NCBI GenBank assembly: GCA_965205275.1
Contig: OZ242168.1
Location: 1,364,001 to 1,428,000, forward strand
Reading direction: 5' to 3'
Source of the DNA: WTFY01 sp965205275
GTDB taxonomy: Bacteria; Pseudomonadota; Gammaproteobacteria; UBA4575
Length of the DNA: 64,000 nt
The translations under genes were made by a program, and so were the position numbers. Position 1 is the first letter of the stretch. Every line of letters starts with the position of its first letter. Positions 45,147 to 54,253 of this stretch are shown in pieces. The notes under the pieces were generated by a model, which was not told the DNA's origin, did no database searches, and worked only from the letters and a program-made list of their open reading frames with translations.

Positions 45147-45184
45147 TACTTTCTCCGTACTGCTCTCATAAACAAGGTATTCAG

Positions 45185-47182
45185 CTAGTCAAGCATCTCC
45201 AAGGCGCGCCTGACGATATGTTCACTGGTAAATCCGAAATGCTGCATCACGACATGACCCGGCGCAGACGCCCCGAAAGTGGAGATCCCCATTGCCTCCC
45301 CCTCAAGACCCACATATTTTAACCAGTAATCCGGCACCCCCGCCTCGATGGCCAGGCGTCTTTTGACGTTGCCGGGTAAAACAGAATTTTTGTAGGCATC
45401 GTCCTGGGCATCGAATACATCCGTACTGGGCATTGAAACCAGACGTACCTGCCTGCCCTGATCGTTCAACTCTTTTGCGGCCTGCAGGGCAATCCCCACT
45501 TCAGAACCCGTCGCAATCAGTATGAGTTCCGGGGGTGCGGTGCCGTCAAGCAGCACATAGCCACCCCTGGCAATCCGGGCAACCTGTTCTGCGCTGCGGG
45601 GTAGAAAAGGCAGGTTTTGACGTGAGAAAACCAGACAGGTCGGCCCGGTATCACGTTCGATGGCATGTTTCCACGCCACCGCCGATTCAACCGTGTCGGC
45701 AGCGCGCCACACCGACATGTTCGGAATATACCGAAGGGTCGCCAGCTGTTCGACCGCCTGGTGGGTAGGGCCGTCTTCGCCCAGACCCACCGAATCGTGG
45801 GTGTAAATAAAAATGTTCCTCAGGCCCATCAGGGCCGCCATGCGCAGGGCGTTACGCGCATACTCTGAAAAAACCAGAAAGGTGGCCCCGTAGGGGATAA
45901 GCCCTCCATGCAGGGCAATCCCGGAATTGATGGCCGACATGCCAAATTCCCGCACGCCGTAATAGATATAGTTCCCCGGGTCATTCGCCGCACTCACGGC
46001 AGCCGAACCTGACCACCAGGTGTTGTTGGAACCGGTCAGGTCTGCCGAGCCCCCGATAACCTCCGGAAGCAGGCTCGCGTACCCCTCCAGTGCCAGTTCC
46101 GAGGCCTTGCGCGTGGCAACCGTCTTTTCTTCCGCAACGGCCTTGCCGATCACTTCTGCAGATTCCGTATCCCAGTTCGAAGGCAAAGCCCCCTGCATCC
46201 TTCTTGAAAATTCGGCGGCGAGCTGCGGATGGCGCTGCCGGTATTGCTCGAATTTCTCATCCCACAGCGATTGCTGTGCACCCCCCCTCTTTGTGGCATC
46301 CCACTCCCCGTATACAGGTTCCGGTATGCAAAAAGGCTCATGCTGCCAGCCGATCTCGACACGCGCCTGTGCGATCTCCTCGTCACCAAGCGGGGCGCCA
46401 TGGGTGGCCGCAGTACCCTGCTTGTTCGGTGCACCCCAGCCAATCACGGTCTTGCAGCATATCAGTGTGGGCCGGACCCGCTCATTCCGGGCCGCCTCAA
46501 TGGCATGCTTGACTTGCACGGCGTCATGTCCGTCGATGTCCCCGATGACATGCCATCCATAGGACTGGAACCGCATCGGCGTATCATCGGTAAACCAGCC
46601 CTGGACCTCGCCGTCTATGGAGATCCCGTTGTCGTCATAAAACATGATCAGCTTGCCGAGGCCCAGGGTACCTGCCAGGGAACACGCCTCATGCGAGATG
46701 CCTTCCATCAGGCAGCCATCTCCTGCGAATACATAGGTGTAATGATCGATAATGTCCAGACCGTCCCGGTTGAATGTCGCTGCCAGGACCTTTTCAGCCA
46801 GCGCCATCCCGACGGCATTCGCCAGACCCTGCCCGAGCGGGCCGGTCGTCGTCTCGATGCCCGGGGTATCCCCATACTCCGGATGTCCCGGGGTTTTGGA
46901 ATGCAATTGCCGGAAGTTCCGGATCTCTTCCATGGATACGTCATACCCCGTCAGATGCAATAACGAATACAGCAGCATGGAACCATGGCCGTTGGACATT
47001 ACGAAGCGGTCGCGATCCGGCCATCGGGGATCTTTCGGGTTGTGCTTCAGGTAATCATTCCACAGCACTTCTGCAATGTCGGCCATGCCCATCGGCGCAC
47101 CGGGATGACCGGAATTTGCGCGCTGCACAGCATCCATGCTCAGCGCACGGATTGCATTTGCACATTCTCGACGATTTCCCAT
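45185..47182 (-). CDS. tkt: transketolase
   Basis: Transketolase moves two-carbon ketol units between sugar phosphates using thiamine diphosphate. The 665-residue product has RANSGHPGAPMGMADIAEVLW, the ThDP motif GDGCLMEGISHEACSLAG...NDNGISIDG-like block, and EDGPTHQAVEQLATLR. It is the first gene of the cluster, so its promoter should lie in the 370 bp towards 47552. Upstream of it the conserved neighbourhood is broken by the accessory island before metK. Confidence 0.97.
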   Translation of the reverse strand: MGNRRECANAIRALSMDAVQRANSGHPGAPMGMADIAEVLWNDYLKHNPKDPRWPDRDRFVMSNGHGSMLLYSLLHLTGYDVSMEEIRNFRQLHSKTPGHPEYGDTPGIETTTGPLGQGLANAVGMALAEKVLAATFNRDGLDIIDHYTYVFAGDGCLMEGISHEACSLAGTLGLGKLIMFYDDNGISIDGEVQGWFTDDTPMRFQSYGWHVIGDIDGHDAVQVKHAIEAARNERVRPTLICCKTVIGWGAPNKQGTAATHGAPLGDEEIAQARVEIGWQHEPFCIPEPVYGEWDATKRGGAQQSLWDEKFEQYRQRHPQLAAEFSRRMQGALPSNWDTESAEVIGKAVAEEKTVATRKASELALEGYASLLPEVIGGSADLTGSNNTWWSGSAAVSAANDPGNYIYYGVREFGMSAINSGIALHGGLIPYGATFLVFSEYARNALRMAALMGLRNIFIYTHDSVGLGEDGPTHQAVEQLATLRYIPNMSVWRAADTVESAVAWKHAIERDTGPTCLVFSRQNLPFLPRSAEQVARIARGGYVLLDGTAPPELILIATGSEVGIALQAAKELNDQGRQVRLVSMPSTDVFDAQDDAYKNSVLPGNVKRRLAIEAGVPDYWLKYVGLEGEAMGISTFGASAPGHVVMQHFGFTSEHIVRRALEMLD

Positions 47183-47430
47183 GTAAAAGATCCCTGCCAG
47201 TACGGTCAGGTATTGTTCAAAACTGCCCTTGTTGTCGTATACGCCTCAAACAGAAAAGGCCCTGCTTGCCACAGAACCCTGTGATCCCACATCTCCGGGG
47301 GGCGCTATTGTGGAATAGTTGCCCCGGAAGGGCAACCATTACTTATTAACTGGGAACCTATTCGCAGGCAGGAAAACTGGAAACCATTGCCTGCACGATT
47401 CATGGAGAGCACCCTTAATGAGCCCTGAAA

Positions 47431-47460
47431 TGGGAAATCCTCAATTACGAGAGTTTCCCA
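47431..47460. repeat. interrupted inverted repeat TGGGAAA/TTTCCCA
   Basis: Two 7-bp arms are separated by 16 bp. The layout could be a dimeric regulator site or a weak hairpin. No T-run follows, so it is not an intrinsic terminator. Confidence 0.5.
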
Positions 47461-47499
47461 TTTAAACGCAAACCAGGTCTAGAGAAACAAAACACCATG

Positions 47500-47531
47500 G
47501 TTCTGTTAGAACTTCATGCGTTTTGTTAGAA
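47500..47531 (+). promoter_or_regulatory. candidate operator: TGTTAGAA boxes 20 bp apart
   Basis: GTTCTGTTAGAAC at 47500-47512 is a perfect palindrome with a 3-bp centre. The motif TGTTAGAA recurs at 47524-47531, an offset of 20 bp or about two helical turns. It sits just before the first gene of the island (ATG at 47553). Confidence 0.4.
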
Positions 47532-47552
47532 TCCGTCAGGAAGGTAAGGGCA

Positions 47553-47735
47553 ATGCGATTGACTGAAGAACTGATCCTGTTGATGCTCGACGAGCGAAGT
47601 GACTATCTGGAAATGGTGCCCGGTTGGGACTTCTCTTGTGCCCTGCTCCCTAAATTTGAATCGGTTTTCAATGTGGTGACTGAATTTAGGTTTTTCCTGA
47701 TCTTACGTAAACTAGGTAACAGGCATGAATCATGA
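47553..47735 (+). pseudogene. truncated GPP34-domain gene
   Basis: This 60-residue frame begins MRLTEELILLMLDERSDYLE and continues PGWDFSCAL, clearly matching the first 30 residues of the GPP34 domain that starts the next gene (MRFAEEILLLLLNEETGYFI, PEWNMSCVF). After about residue 32 the similarity stops and the frame ends at 47735. The stop codon overlaps the next ATG (ATGA), so translation of the fragment could feed into the downstream gene. A good ribosome binding site (GGAAGG) lies upstream. It is either the remnant of a duplicated gene or a leader that now serves for translational coupling. Confidence 0.6.
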
Positions 47736-49741
47736 GATTTGCTGAAGAAATTCTCCTGTTGTTACTGAATGAGGAAACAGGCTATTTCATCCCTATCCCG
47801 GAGTGGAATATGTCTTGCGTATTTGCTGGCAGCGTACTGATCGACCTCTCGCTGGAGAATCGTATCGACTCGGACTTGGAAACGCTTATCTTGCTTGACC
47901 CGACGCCTACTGGTGATGAACTCTTGGACCCGGTGCTGAATGAAATTGTTCAGGACGCCCAAGTGCATACACCGCAATACTGGGTAGAACGAATTGCCCG
48001 GCACTCGGATGATATCAGCAATATGGCGCTGGACCGTCTGGTCAAGATAGGCATACTCACTGTAGATTCCGGCGGATTCTGGACCTTGTCCAGCAAAGTC
48101 GCCCGTTCAAGGCGCTATCCCACGATGGCAGGCAAGAGCGGAGAAGAAATCAAGAGCAGAATCATGCGGGCGTTGTTTCACGATGAGATTCCGGACCCCC
48201 GTGACCTGGCTACCATTGGGCTCATGAACAGTTGCGGTGGGATGCATGCCCTACTTGAACCCGAGGAATACGAGCTTGCCGAAGACCGGATCAAACTGTT
48301 CAGTGGAATGGACCTGATAGGACGGAGTATCGGGGCTGCGGTACAAAGTTCATATCGTCCTCCGGCAAGTATTCGCTCTGTGCAGCGTCCTTCATTACCG
48401 GCCTTAAGTGTATTTAAAATGCTTTCATCACGAACGTTTCGTTCCGGAAACTTGCCTAAATTCATGGCAGAAAAAAGCAAGGAATTAGGGTCGATTTTCC
48501 AGATCAGAGCCCCCGGTCGTCATATGGTGGTGTTTGCCAGTGCGGAGTTGAATCGTTGGGTCGGCCACAAGGGTAGGCTGTACTTGCGCACTCAGGATTA
48601 TCTGAAGGACTTTCAAAGTGAGTGGGGAACTGCGCGATCCATTGCCAGCATGGACGGAGCGGATCACTACCGCATGCGCAAAGCGGTGCAGGCGGGCAAC
48701 TCGCGAGCAGTGGTCGAGGACCGGCTGGATGAGGTATTGGCACTGGGCAGGCGTACATTCGCAAGCTGGGAAATCGGAAAGGCTGTATCCGGTGAGATGG
48801 GCTGTCAGCAACTGATAGGTGAACAGATCGCACAACTCAGCGTGAGTACTGAACCGAGTGACATACTTGATGACCTCCTCAAATTTGAATATCGGGCATT
48901 GCTGGTGCATGTGTATCGTATCCTGCCGCGTTTCATGCTTCGAACGCCAGCTATGAAGCGATACCACTCGCGCATTCTGGAACTGTATGCCCTGATCCAC
49001 GCCACGCACACACCGGCACAACGGGAAGGCAAGCGGCGGGATCTAGTTGACGACCTGATGGCGTTACATCATGCAGACCCCCAATTCCTGCCAGAAACTG
49101 ATCTGGGATTCGCATTTATCGCCCCGATCATCGCAGGACACTACCTAGGAAGCGCAATGGCTTTCGCAATCTATGAATTGCTAGCGAATCCCCATTTGCT
49201 GGAGCTGATTGCCGCCGAGGCTGATGCGCTCTTCGCTGACGGAGATCCGGCTGGTGCGAACCTAGACTCCTCAACAATCGATGTCACACGCAGGTTTGTC
49301 ATGGAGACCTTACGTCTGCATCCAGTGATACCGATGCATGTACGTACCGCCATGAACACGTTTGAAGTCGAAGGGCAGGAGATACCGGCATACAGCAGGG
49401 TTCTGATCGCCTTCACGGCAGCTCATTTTGACGAGAGGTACTTCAAGGATCCCGAAACCTTTGATATTGAACGGTTCGCACCCTCACGGAACGAACATAA
49501 GCAAGCCAGCGGGGCTTACGTACCTTTTGGAATCGGAACACACATGTGCGGAGGAGCACGCTGGACCGAACTGCAAATGGCTGCCAACCTGCTCCTAATT
49601 GCCCGTCACCTAGAGTTGGAAATGGTTCCGGCAGATTACAAGCTGAAGATCAATCCGTTGCCTAAACTCAGTCCAAACAAAAAGTTCAAGTTCCGGGTGT
49701 TACGATATCGCCACCCTATCAATGCTGCTGCAACCGCTTAG
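47732..49741 (+). CDS. GPP34-domain/cytochrome P450 fusion protein
   Basis: The 669-residue product joins a GPP34 (Golgi phosphoprotein 3-like) domain, residues 1 to about 205, to a complete cytochrome P450, about 210-660. GPP34 marks are MRFAEEILLLLLNEETG, LLDPTPTGDELLD and the helical repeat up to LIGRSIGAAVQ. P450 marks are the I helix around AGHYLGS (468-474), the ExxR motif ETLR (525-528), FDIERFAP, and the heme loop FGIGTHMCGG with the cysteine ligand C606. In the I helix the usual acid and threonine positions read Y471 and L472, which is unusual. GPP34 binds phosphoinositides in eukaryotes; in bacteria its role is poorly known, and membrane attachment of the P450 is an inference. The AGxH start of the I helix recalls CYP51-like enzymes, but no family assignment is certain. 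An RND transporter follows after 78 bp. Confidence 0.9.
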   Translation: MRFAEEILLLLLNEETGYFIPIPEWNMSCVFAGSVLIDLSLENRIDSDLETLILLDPTPTGDELLDPVLNEIVQDAQVHTPQYWVERIARHSDDISNMALDRLVKIGILTVDSGGFWTLSSKVARSRRYPTMAGKSGEEIKSRIMRALFHDEIPDPRDLATIGLMNSCGGMHALLEPEEYELAEDRIKLFSGMDLIGRSIGAAVQSSYRPPASIRSVQRPSLPALSVFKMLSSRTFRSGNLPKFMAEKSKELGSIFQIRAPGRHMVVFASAELNRWVGHKGRLYLRTQDYLKDFQSEWGTARSIASMDGADHYRMRKAVQAGNSRAVVEDRLDEVLALGRRTFASWEIGKAVSGEMGCQQLIGEQIAQLSVSTEPSDILDDLLKFEYRALLVHVYRILPRFMLRTPAMKRYHSRILELYALIHATHTPAQREGKRRDLVDDLMALHHADPQFLPETDLGFAFIAPIIAGHYLGSAMAFAIYELLANPHLLELIAAEADALFADGDPAGANLDSSTIDVTRRFVMETLRLHPVIPMHVRTAMNTFEVEGQEIPAYSRVLIAFTAAHFDERYFKDPETFDIERFAPSRNEHKQASGAYVPFGIGTHMCGGARWTELQMAANLLLIARHLELEMVPADYKLKINPLPKLSPNKKFKFRVLRYRHPINAAATA

Positions 49742-49819
49742 GCCAAGTTTCGCGCACAGTTGCAACCCGGCGGCGACATACTCAGGCATGATAGTACACA
49801 CTGAGACTGCCCCCGCATT

Positions 49820-52800
49820 ATGAGTTCCAACGACACTCTCCATGGGGAACAGCCTGGACCCATCGCCTACATGGCAGGGAATGGCGTTGCCGCCAACCTG
49901 GTGATGCTAGCCATCATCGTCGCCGGACTTTTGTCACTGGCCAGCCTCGAACGGGAAGCATGGCCCACGATACCCTTCAACCATATCGAAGTATCCATAG
50001 CCTATCCAGGAGCTACCCCTGAGGAGGTGGAGAAGGCCATCGTTATCAAGGTCGAAGAGCAGGTCAGCGGTTTGCATGATGTAAAAGCAGTCAAGTCAGT
50101 AGCAGCTCCAGGAATGGCTTCTGTAAGAATTCAAATGAAATCGGGTACGGATATAGGCCAAGCGCTGGATTATATCCAATCTGCCGTTGACCGTATTCAG
50201 TCGTTTCCGGCCGGTGCTGAGCGGCCTGAGATCAGGGAGATGACCAACCGTCAGAGCACAATCCGCCTAATTGTCTATGGCGATGTCTCCGAGCGTTCGC
50301 TCAAGGAAATAGCGTACTTGATCGAGGATGAATTGACCGCTCTTGATAATGTATCTGATGTGAAAACCAGCGGTGTGCGGCACTATGAAATTTCCATTGA
50401 AGTGTCTCTGCAGCGACTTAGGTCCCTTGGACTCACGCTGGAGGATGTTGCAAATGCAATTCGCCGCGGCTCCCTTGATCTGTCAGCCGGTAGTATTGAT
50501 ACACGGGAATCCGAAGTGCGTGTGCGCACCCTCGGCCAAAGCTACGACCAACAGGATTTTGAGGAAATTGTCGTACTAAGCCACAGCGACGGTACCATCG
50601 TGCGCTTGCGTGATATTGCCACAGTGCATGATGGCTTTCGGGATACTGACCTGGTCATTCGTCATCAAAATCAACCAGCCGCCTTCGTCGAAGTCTACCG
50701 TTCTGAGGACGAGCGGGTGATGGATGTCTCCACAGCCGTGCGAGAACACATTGCAAACGTGGTGGCACCATCTCTTCCAGAGGGCGTGAAGGTCACCATC
50801 TGGAATGACGAATCTAAGATATATGCGGAACGCGCCAACCTTCTCATCAAAAATGGTATTCTGGGCCTGTTGCTTGTCTTGATCGCCTTGACCCTGTTTC
50901 TTGAGATTCGACTCGCTTTGTGGGTAGCCGTTGGCCTCGTCCTGTCGGGTATTGGCGCCTTGGCCGTAATGCATTTGTTCGATCTTTCGATCAGTTCCGT
51001 GTCCCTGTTCACGTTCGTCCTTGCCATTGGTATTGTTGTCGATGATGCTATTGTGGTAGCCGAACATATTCACTACGAACGCAAGCAGGGCACGCCGGGC
51101 ATCGTCGCAGCAGTGCGCGGCGCACGGCGGATAAAGACACCGTTGATCTTCGCTGTGCTAACGTCGGTGGTGGCATTCACTCCTTTGCTGTTTATCCCAG
51201 GCGGTATTGGCGACGTAATGCGGCCCGTATCAATAGTGCTGATCGCAATGTTGATAATTTCCTTGATTGAATCGCTGCTAATCCTGCCGAATCACTTATC
51301 TCACTTGCATGGTACAGACTGGGTACCAACAAACGCTGCCGATCGATTCTTCACAAGCATCCAAAGCTATGTTAACCGTAGTCTGAACAGGTTTCTGGAA
51401 GGTCCATTGGATCGAGTGTTGCGGTTCGCGACGAACCAACCCATAGTGACGATTGCTGCAGCTATCGGCATATTTATCGTTTGTGTATCCCTGCTTCCGG
51501 CTGGGATCGTCAAGACTAGTTTCACCGAAGCAGTGGAAGGGGACTTTGTGACAGCCAGTCTTGAGATGCCCGATGGGACTACCGCACAGCGAACCTACGT
51601 AGTAGCAAGGGAACTGGAAGCCGGAGGGCTCCGAGTCATAAAACGACTCACGCTTGACCGGCCCGAGGATACGCCTCCTTTGCTATCTGGGGTGACTGTG
51701 ACTGTAGGCATGCGTGCACGGGTTGAGGGAGGAGGGCTTGTTCCAGAGCCTACTCTCAATCCACCAGCCAATATCGCTACTATTCAGTTCAAGCTGTTGA
51801 GTGCGCAGCAACGCCGAATTACTACCGGAGAGATCGTGGAGGCATGGCGAGAAGAAGTAGGTATCCTGCCCTATGTACGCAGCCTCACCTTTAGCGGCAA
51901 GCTGATTGATCTGGGTAATCCTGTCGAGGTCGCACTATCGCACCCAGACCCGGAGCGTCTCAATCAAATCGCAAGTTCCTTGGTAAACAGCCTCCGCAGT
52001 TTGTCAGGCGTCTTCGACGTACGCTCTGATCACACCCCCGGCGTTAGGGAAATGCAGATCGAACTGCGACCGGAAGCACGGACTCTCGGTCTCACTCTTG
52101 ACGAGCTGGCTAGGCAAACACGCGCTGCCTTCTTTGGCGATGAGGCCTTGCGGGTGCAACGAGGCCGTGAAGAGGTTCGGGTATATGTACGCCTGCCCGC
52201 CGATGAACGCAATGCCATCACCGACATTGAAAACTATCTGATCCAAACACCGGGCGGAACCGAGGTGCCCTTGAGTGCAATAGCTGAACTGAGCCAGGAT
52301 ATTTCGCCGCCCGCCATTCGACGCAAAGACGGTCATCGCGTAGTCACGGTAACAGCGGATGTTGCCCCAGCAGTAATTTCCGGAGGGGAAGCTAATAACA
52401 TTTTGGAGAATTCGATGCTGGCGGAACTTACTGCAGCGAACCAAGGCTTGACGTATACGCTAGGAGGCGAACAGCAACAACAATACGAGTCATTCGATGC
52501 CTTGAATCGCGGTTTGATTCTTGCCCTGCTTGTAATTTACGGTCTGTTGGCGATTCCCCTGCGCTCCTATACCAAACCGTTTATTATCATGGCCGTCATC
52601 CCGTTCGGGCTGATAGGGGCCATATTGGGTCACTTGATTCTGGATATCCCTTTCAGTAGCACGTCCGCGTTTGGCTTCGTTGGCCTGAGCGGAGTTGTGG
52701 TGAACGATTCCTTAGTTATGATCGACTTCATCAATCAGCGACTCAGGGAGGGCGCTCCAGCGCGGACCGCGATCATTGATGGCGCCAAAGGGCGTTTTCG

Positions 52801-53029
52801 CCCAATTTTACTGACCTCAGTTACTACTTTCCTCGGCTTCACACCCCTTATTCTCGAGCGCTCCATTCACGCTAAGTTTCTTATCCCTTTTGCCGCATCG
52901 CTCGGTTTCGGGATTCTTTTTACCACGGCCATAATGATGGTGCTTGTACCTGCAATCACCACAATCCATCTCCATACAAAAATATCTCACGGTATTCCAG
53001 ACACCTCTGAGCGCCAAATGCCACTCTAA
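49820..53029 (+). CDS. RND efflux transporter permease, AcrB type
   Basis: This 1069-residue inner-membrane pump has the AcrB plan: a first membrane segment after GPIAYMAGNGVAANLVMLAI, a periplasmic loop (PGATPEEVEKAI, GVRHYEISIEV), a membrane bundle with the proton-relay aspartates in FVLAIGIVVDDAIVVAEHI, a second loop and a second bundle (FVGLSGVVVNDSLVMIDFIN). It would extrude a hydrophobic substrate with proton motive force. It follows the P450 gene on the same strand and so is likely co-expressed. It lacks its own adaptor and outer-membrane genes; the MFP-OMF pair at 58.5-61.3 kb could serve. In Methylococcus an RND protein (BstA) handles sterols, which fits the context, but sequence alone does not show the substrate. 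Confidence 0.92.
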   Translation: MSSNDTLHGEQPGPIAYMAGNGVAANLVMLAIIVAGLLSLASLEREAWPTIPFNHIEVSIAYPGATPEEVEKAIVIKVEEQVSGLHDVKAVKSVAAPGMASVRIQMKSGTDIGQALDYIQSAVDRIQSFPAGAERPEIREMTNRQSTIRLIVYGDVSERSLKEIAYLIEDELTALDNVSDVKTSGVRHYEISIEVSLQRLRSLGLTLEDVANAIRRGSLDLSAGSIDTRESEVRVRTLGQSYDQQDFEEIVVLSHSDGTIVRLRDIATVHDGFRDTDLVIRHQNQPAAFVEVYRSEDERVMDVSTAVREHIANVVAPSLPEGVKVTIWNDESKIYAERANLLIKNGILGLLLVLIALTLFLEIRLALWVAVGLVLSGIGALAVMHLFDLSISSVSLFTFVLAIGIVVDDAIVVAEHIHYERKQGTPGIVAAVRGARRIKTPLIFAVLTSVVAFTPLLFIPGGIGDVMRPVSIVLIAMLIISLIESLLILPNHLSHLHGTDWVPTNAADRFFTSIQSYVNRSLNRFLEGPLDRVLRFATNQPIVTIAAAIGIFIVCVSLLPAGIVKTSFTEAVEGDFVTASLEMPDGTTAQRTYVVARELEAGGLRVIKRLTLDRPEDTPPLLSGVTVTVGMRARVEGGGLVPEPTLNPPANIATIQFKLLSAQQRRITTGEIVEAWREEVGILPYVRSLTFSGKLIDLGNPVEVALSHPDPERLNQIASSLVNSLRSLSGVFDVRSDHTPGVREMQIELRPEARTLGLTLDELARQTRAAFFGDEALRVQRGREEVRVYVRLPADERNAITDIENYLIQTPGGTEVPLSAIAELSQDISPPAIRRKDGHRVVTVTADVAPAVISGGEANNILENSMLAELTAANQGLTYTLGGEQQQQYESFDALNRGLILALLVIYGLLAIPLRSYTKPFIIMAVIPFGLIGAILGHLILDIPFSSTSAFGFVGLSGVVVNDSLVMIDFINQRLREGAPARTAIIDGAKGRFRPILLTSVTTFLGFTPLILERSIHAKFLIPFAASLGFGILFTTAIMMVLVPAITTIHLHTKISHGIPDTSERQMPL

Positions 53030-53050
53030 TCAACGGGGCTGTCGAGTTAG

Positions 53051-54127
53051 TTAACCGAAGAAGCGCATTATTTCATACGTGATGCAGAGCACAAGCGGTC
53101 CCCAGCCCAGGATAGATCCCACGATCAGAGTGATCAGTTGAACGCGGGGGGTTGGGCGACTACCAGTAATTAGTTCGCCGAAAGAAAGTATCACACCATT
53201 GCCGTCAACTATGGGGCCAGGTAAAAGGTTGATGATGCCTAGTGCAATGAAAAACACTGCAAATAGTTTCGCGTATTCGGAATTTCCCAGCTGGCTACCG
53301 TCTTCACCGAGTTGCAATAACTGAAGAGGACCGAAGAAATTAATAAAGCTCATGTCGCCGAAAATCATCTTAAATCCGGCTATTGTCATGGTGAGGCCTA
53401 CAGTGAATGTCTCCACAACAGCGTCTATCGTGCGGCCGAACACGGATTTGGTTGAGGTGAACGTCCCGGCTGAAGCAGTATGGGCAATTCCAATGTCATC
53501 AAAGACCTTCATGGACCTTTTATCCGACTGCCAATCTTGGATCGGGATGCTGTAGTCATAGCGCTGACCGTCTCGCATTACATTTAATTCCAGGGTCCCC
53601 GTATCACCGATTCTACGCAGCAAACCAAAACCAATATCCTGCCAAGAGGTTGTTTCGACTCCATCGACGCCGACGATCTGATCACCGCTACGTAGGCCAG
53701 CGGTGTATGCCTTGGTATCCTGACCAATGACGTCAATAACAGGAGTACTTTGTGTGACGTTACCCAGTTGCAGGGTCAAGAAAATGATAAATGCCACCAG
53801 AAAATTCATACCGGAGCCGGCCAGTGTGGTAAACAGTTTACGGGCCGGCTTCGCTTCTTGAAACGATCGTTCCTTATTATCTTCCGTGATCTTGCTTCCA
53901 TGACCGTCGAGTAGTTGGGTGAATCCGCCAAGTGGTATTAACTTCAGATTGAAAATCATACCCTTACTATCGGTGCGCTTCAAAATAGTCGGTCCAACAC
54001 CTATATCGTAATGCTCTACCTGGATGCCGGCCAGCTTCGCGGCAATGCAATGTCCGTATTCATGCACTATTACTCCAAGAGATAAAGTGGCAATGATAGC
54101 AACAACGTATATTGTTACGATGTCCAT
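53051..54127 (-). CDS. site-2 protease-like M50 metalloprotease with PDZ domain
   Basis: The 358-residue product is an RseP-like intramembrane protease. It has the zinc motif HEYGH (H22-E23...H26) in the first membrane segment, a single PDZ domain (TPVIDVIGQDTKAYTAGLRSGDQIVGVDG) and a second active-site block GIINLLPGPIVDGNG, where many family members read NLLPIPxLDG. E. coli RseP has two PDZ domains and is about 450 residues, so this is a shorter paralogue and not the housekeeping copy. A strong ribosome binding site (GGTAGGAGG) precedes the ATG at 54127. It is convergent with the RND gene. A role in regulating the island through an anti-sigma or membrane regulator is possible but no candidate substrate is seen nearby. 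Confidence 0.85.
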   Translation of the reverse strand: MDIVTIYVVAIIATLSLGVIVHEYGHCIAAKLAGIQVEHYDIGVGPTILKRTDSKGMIFNLKLIPLGGFTQLLDGHGSKITEDNKERSFQEAKPARKLFTTLAGSGMNFLVAFIIFLTLQLGNVTQSTPVIDVIGQDTKAYTAGLRSGDQIVGVDGVETTSWQDIGFGLLRRIGDTGTLELNVMRDGQRYDYSIPIQDWQSDKRSMKVFDDIGIAHTASAGTFTSTKSVFGRTIDAVVETFTVGLTMTIAGFKMIFGDMSFINFFGPLQLLQLGEDGSQLGNSEYAKLFAVFFIALGIINLLPGPIVDGNGVILSFGELITGSRPTPRVQLITLIVGSILGWGPLVLCITYEIMRFFG

Positions 54128-54253
54128 GAAAACCTCCTACCAAGGATGAATTAAGGTGCGCCAACAAGCTCAAGCAAGCGACGATTCCTCATTGACCAGC
54201 AAAGTAGCAGTTTCAGGAAGGCAAATCAATTTTCACACCAGACCGTGAGTCGC

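Larger units (their letters stand above)
47183..47552. other. divergent control region between tkt and the GPP34/P450 island
   Basis: No gene is seen in these 370 bp. Visible structure includes an inverted repeat TGGGAAA...TTTCCCA at 47431-47460 and repeated TGTTAGAA boxes at 47504-47531. The left edge of the accessory island probably lies in this stretch, since tkt is a core gene and the genes to the right are not. Confidence 0.55.
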
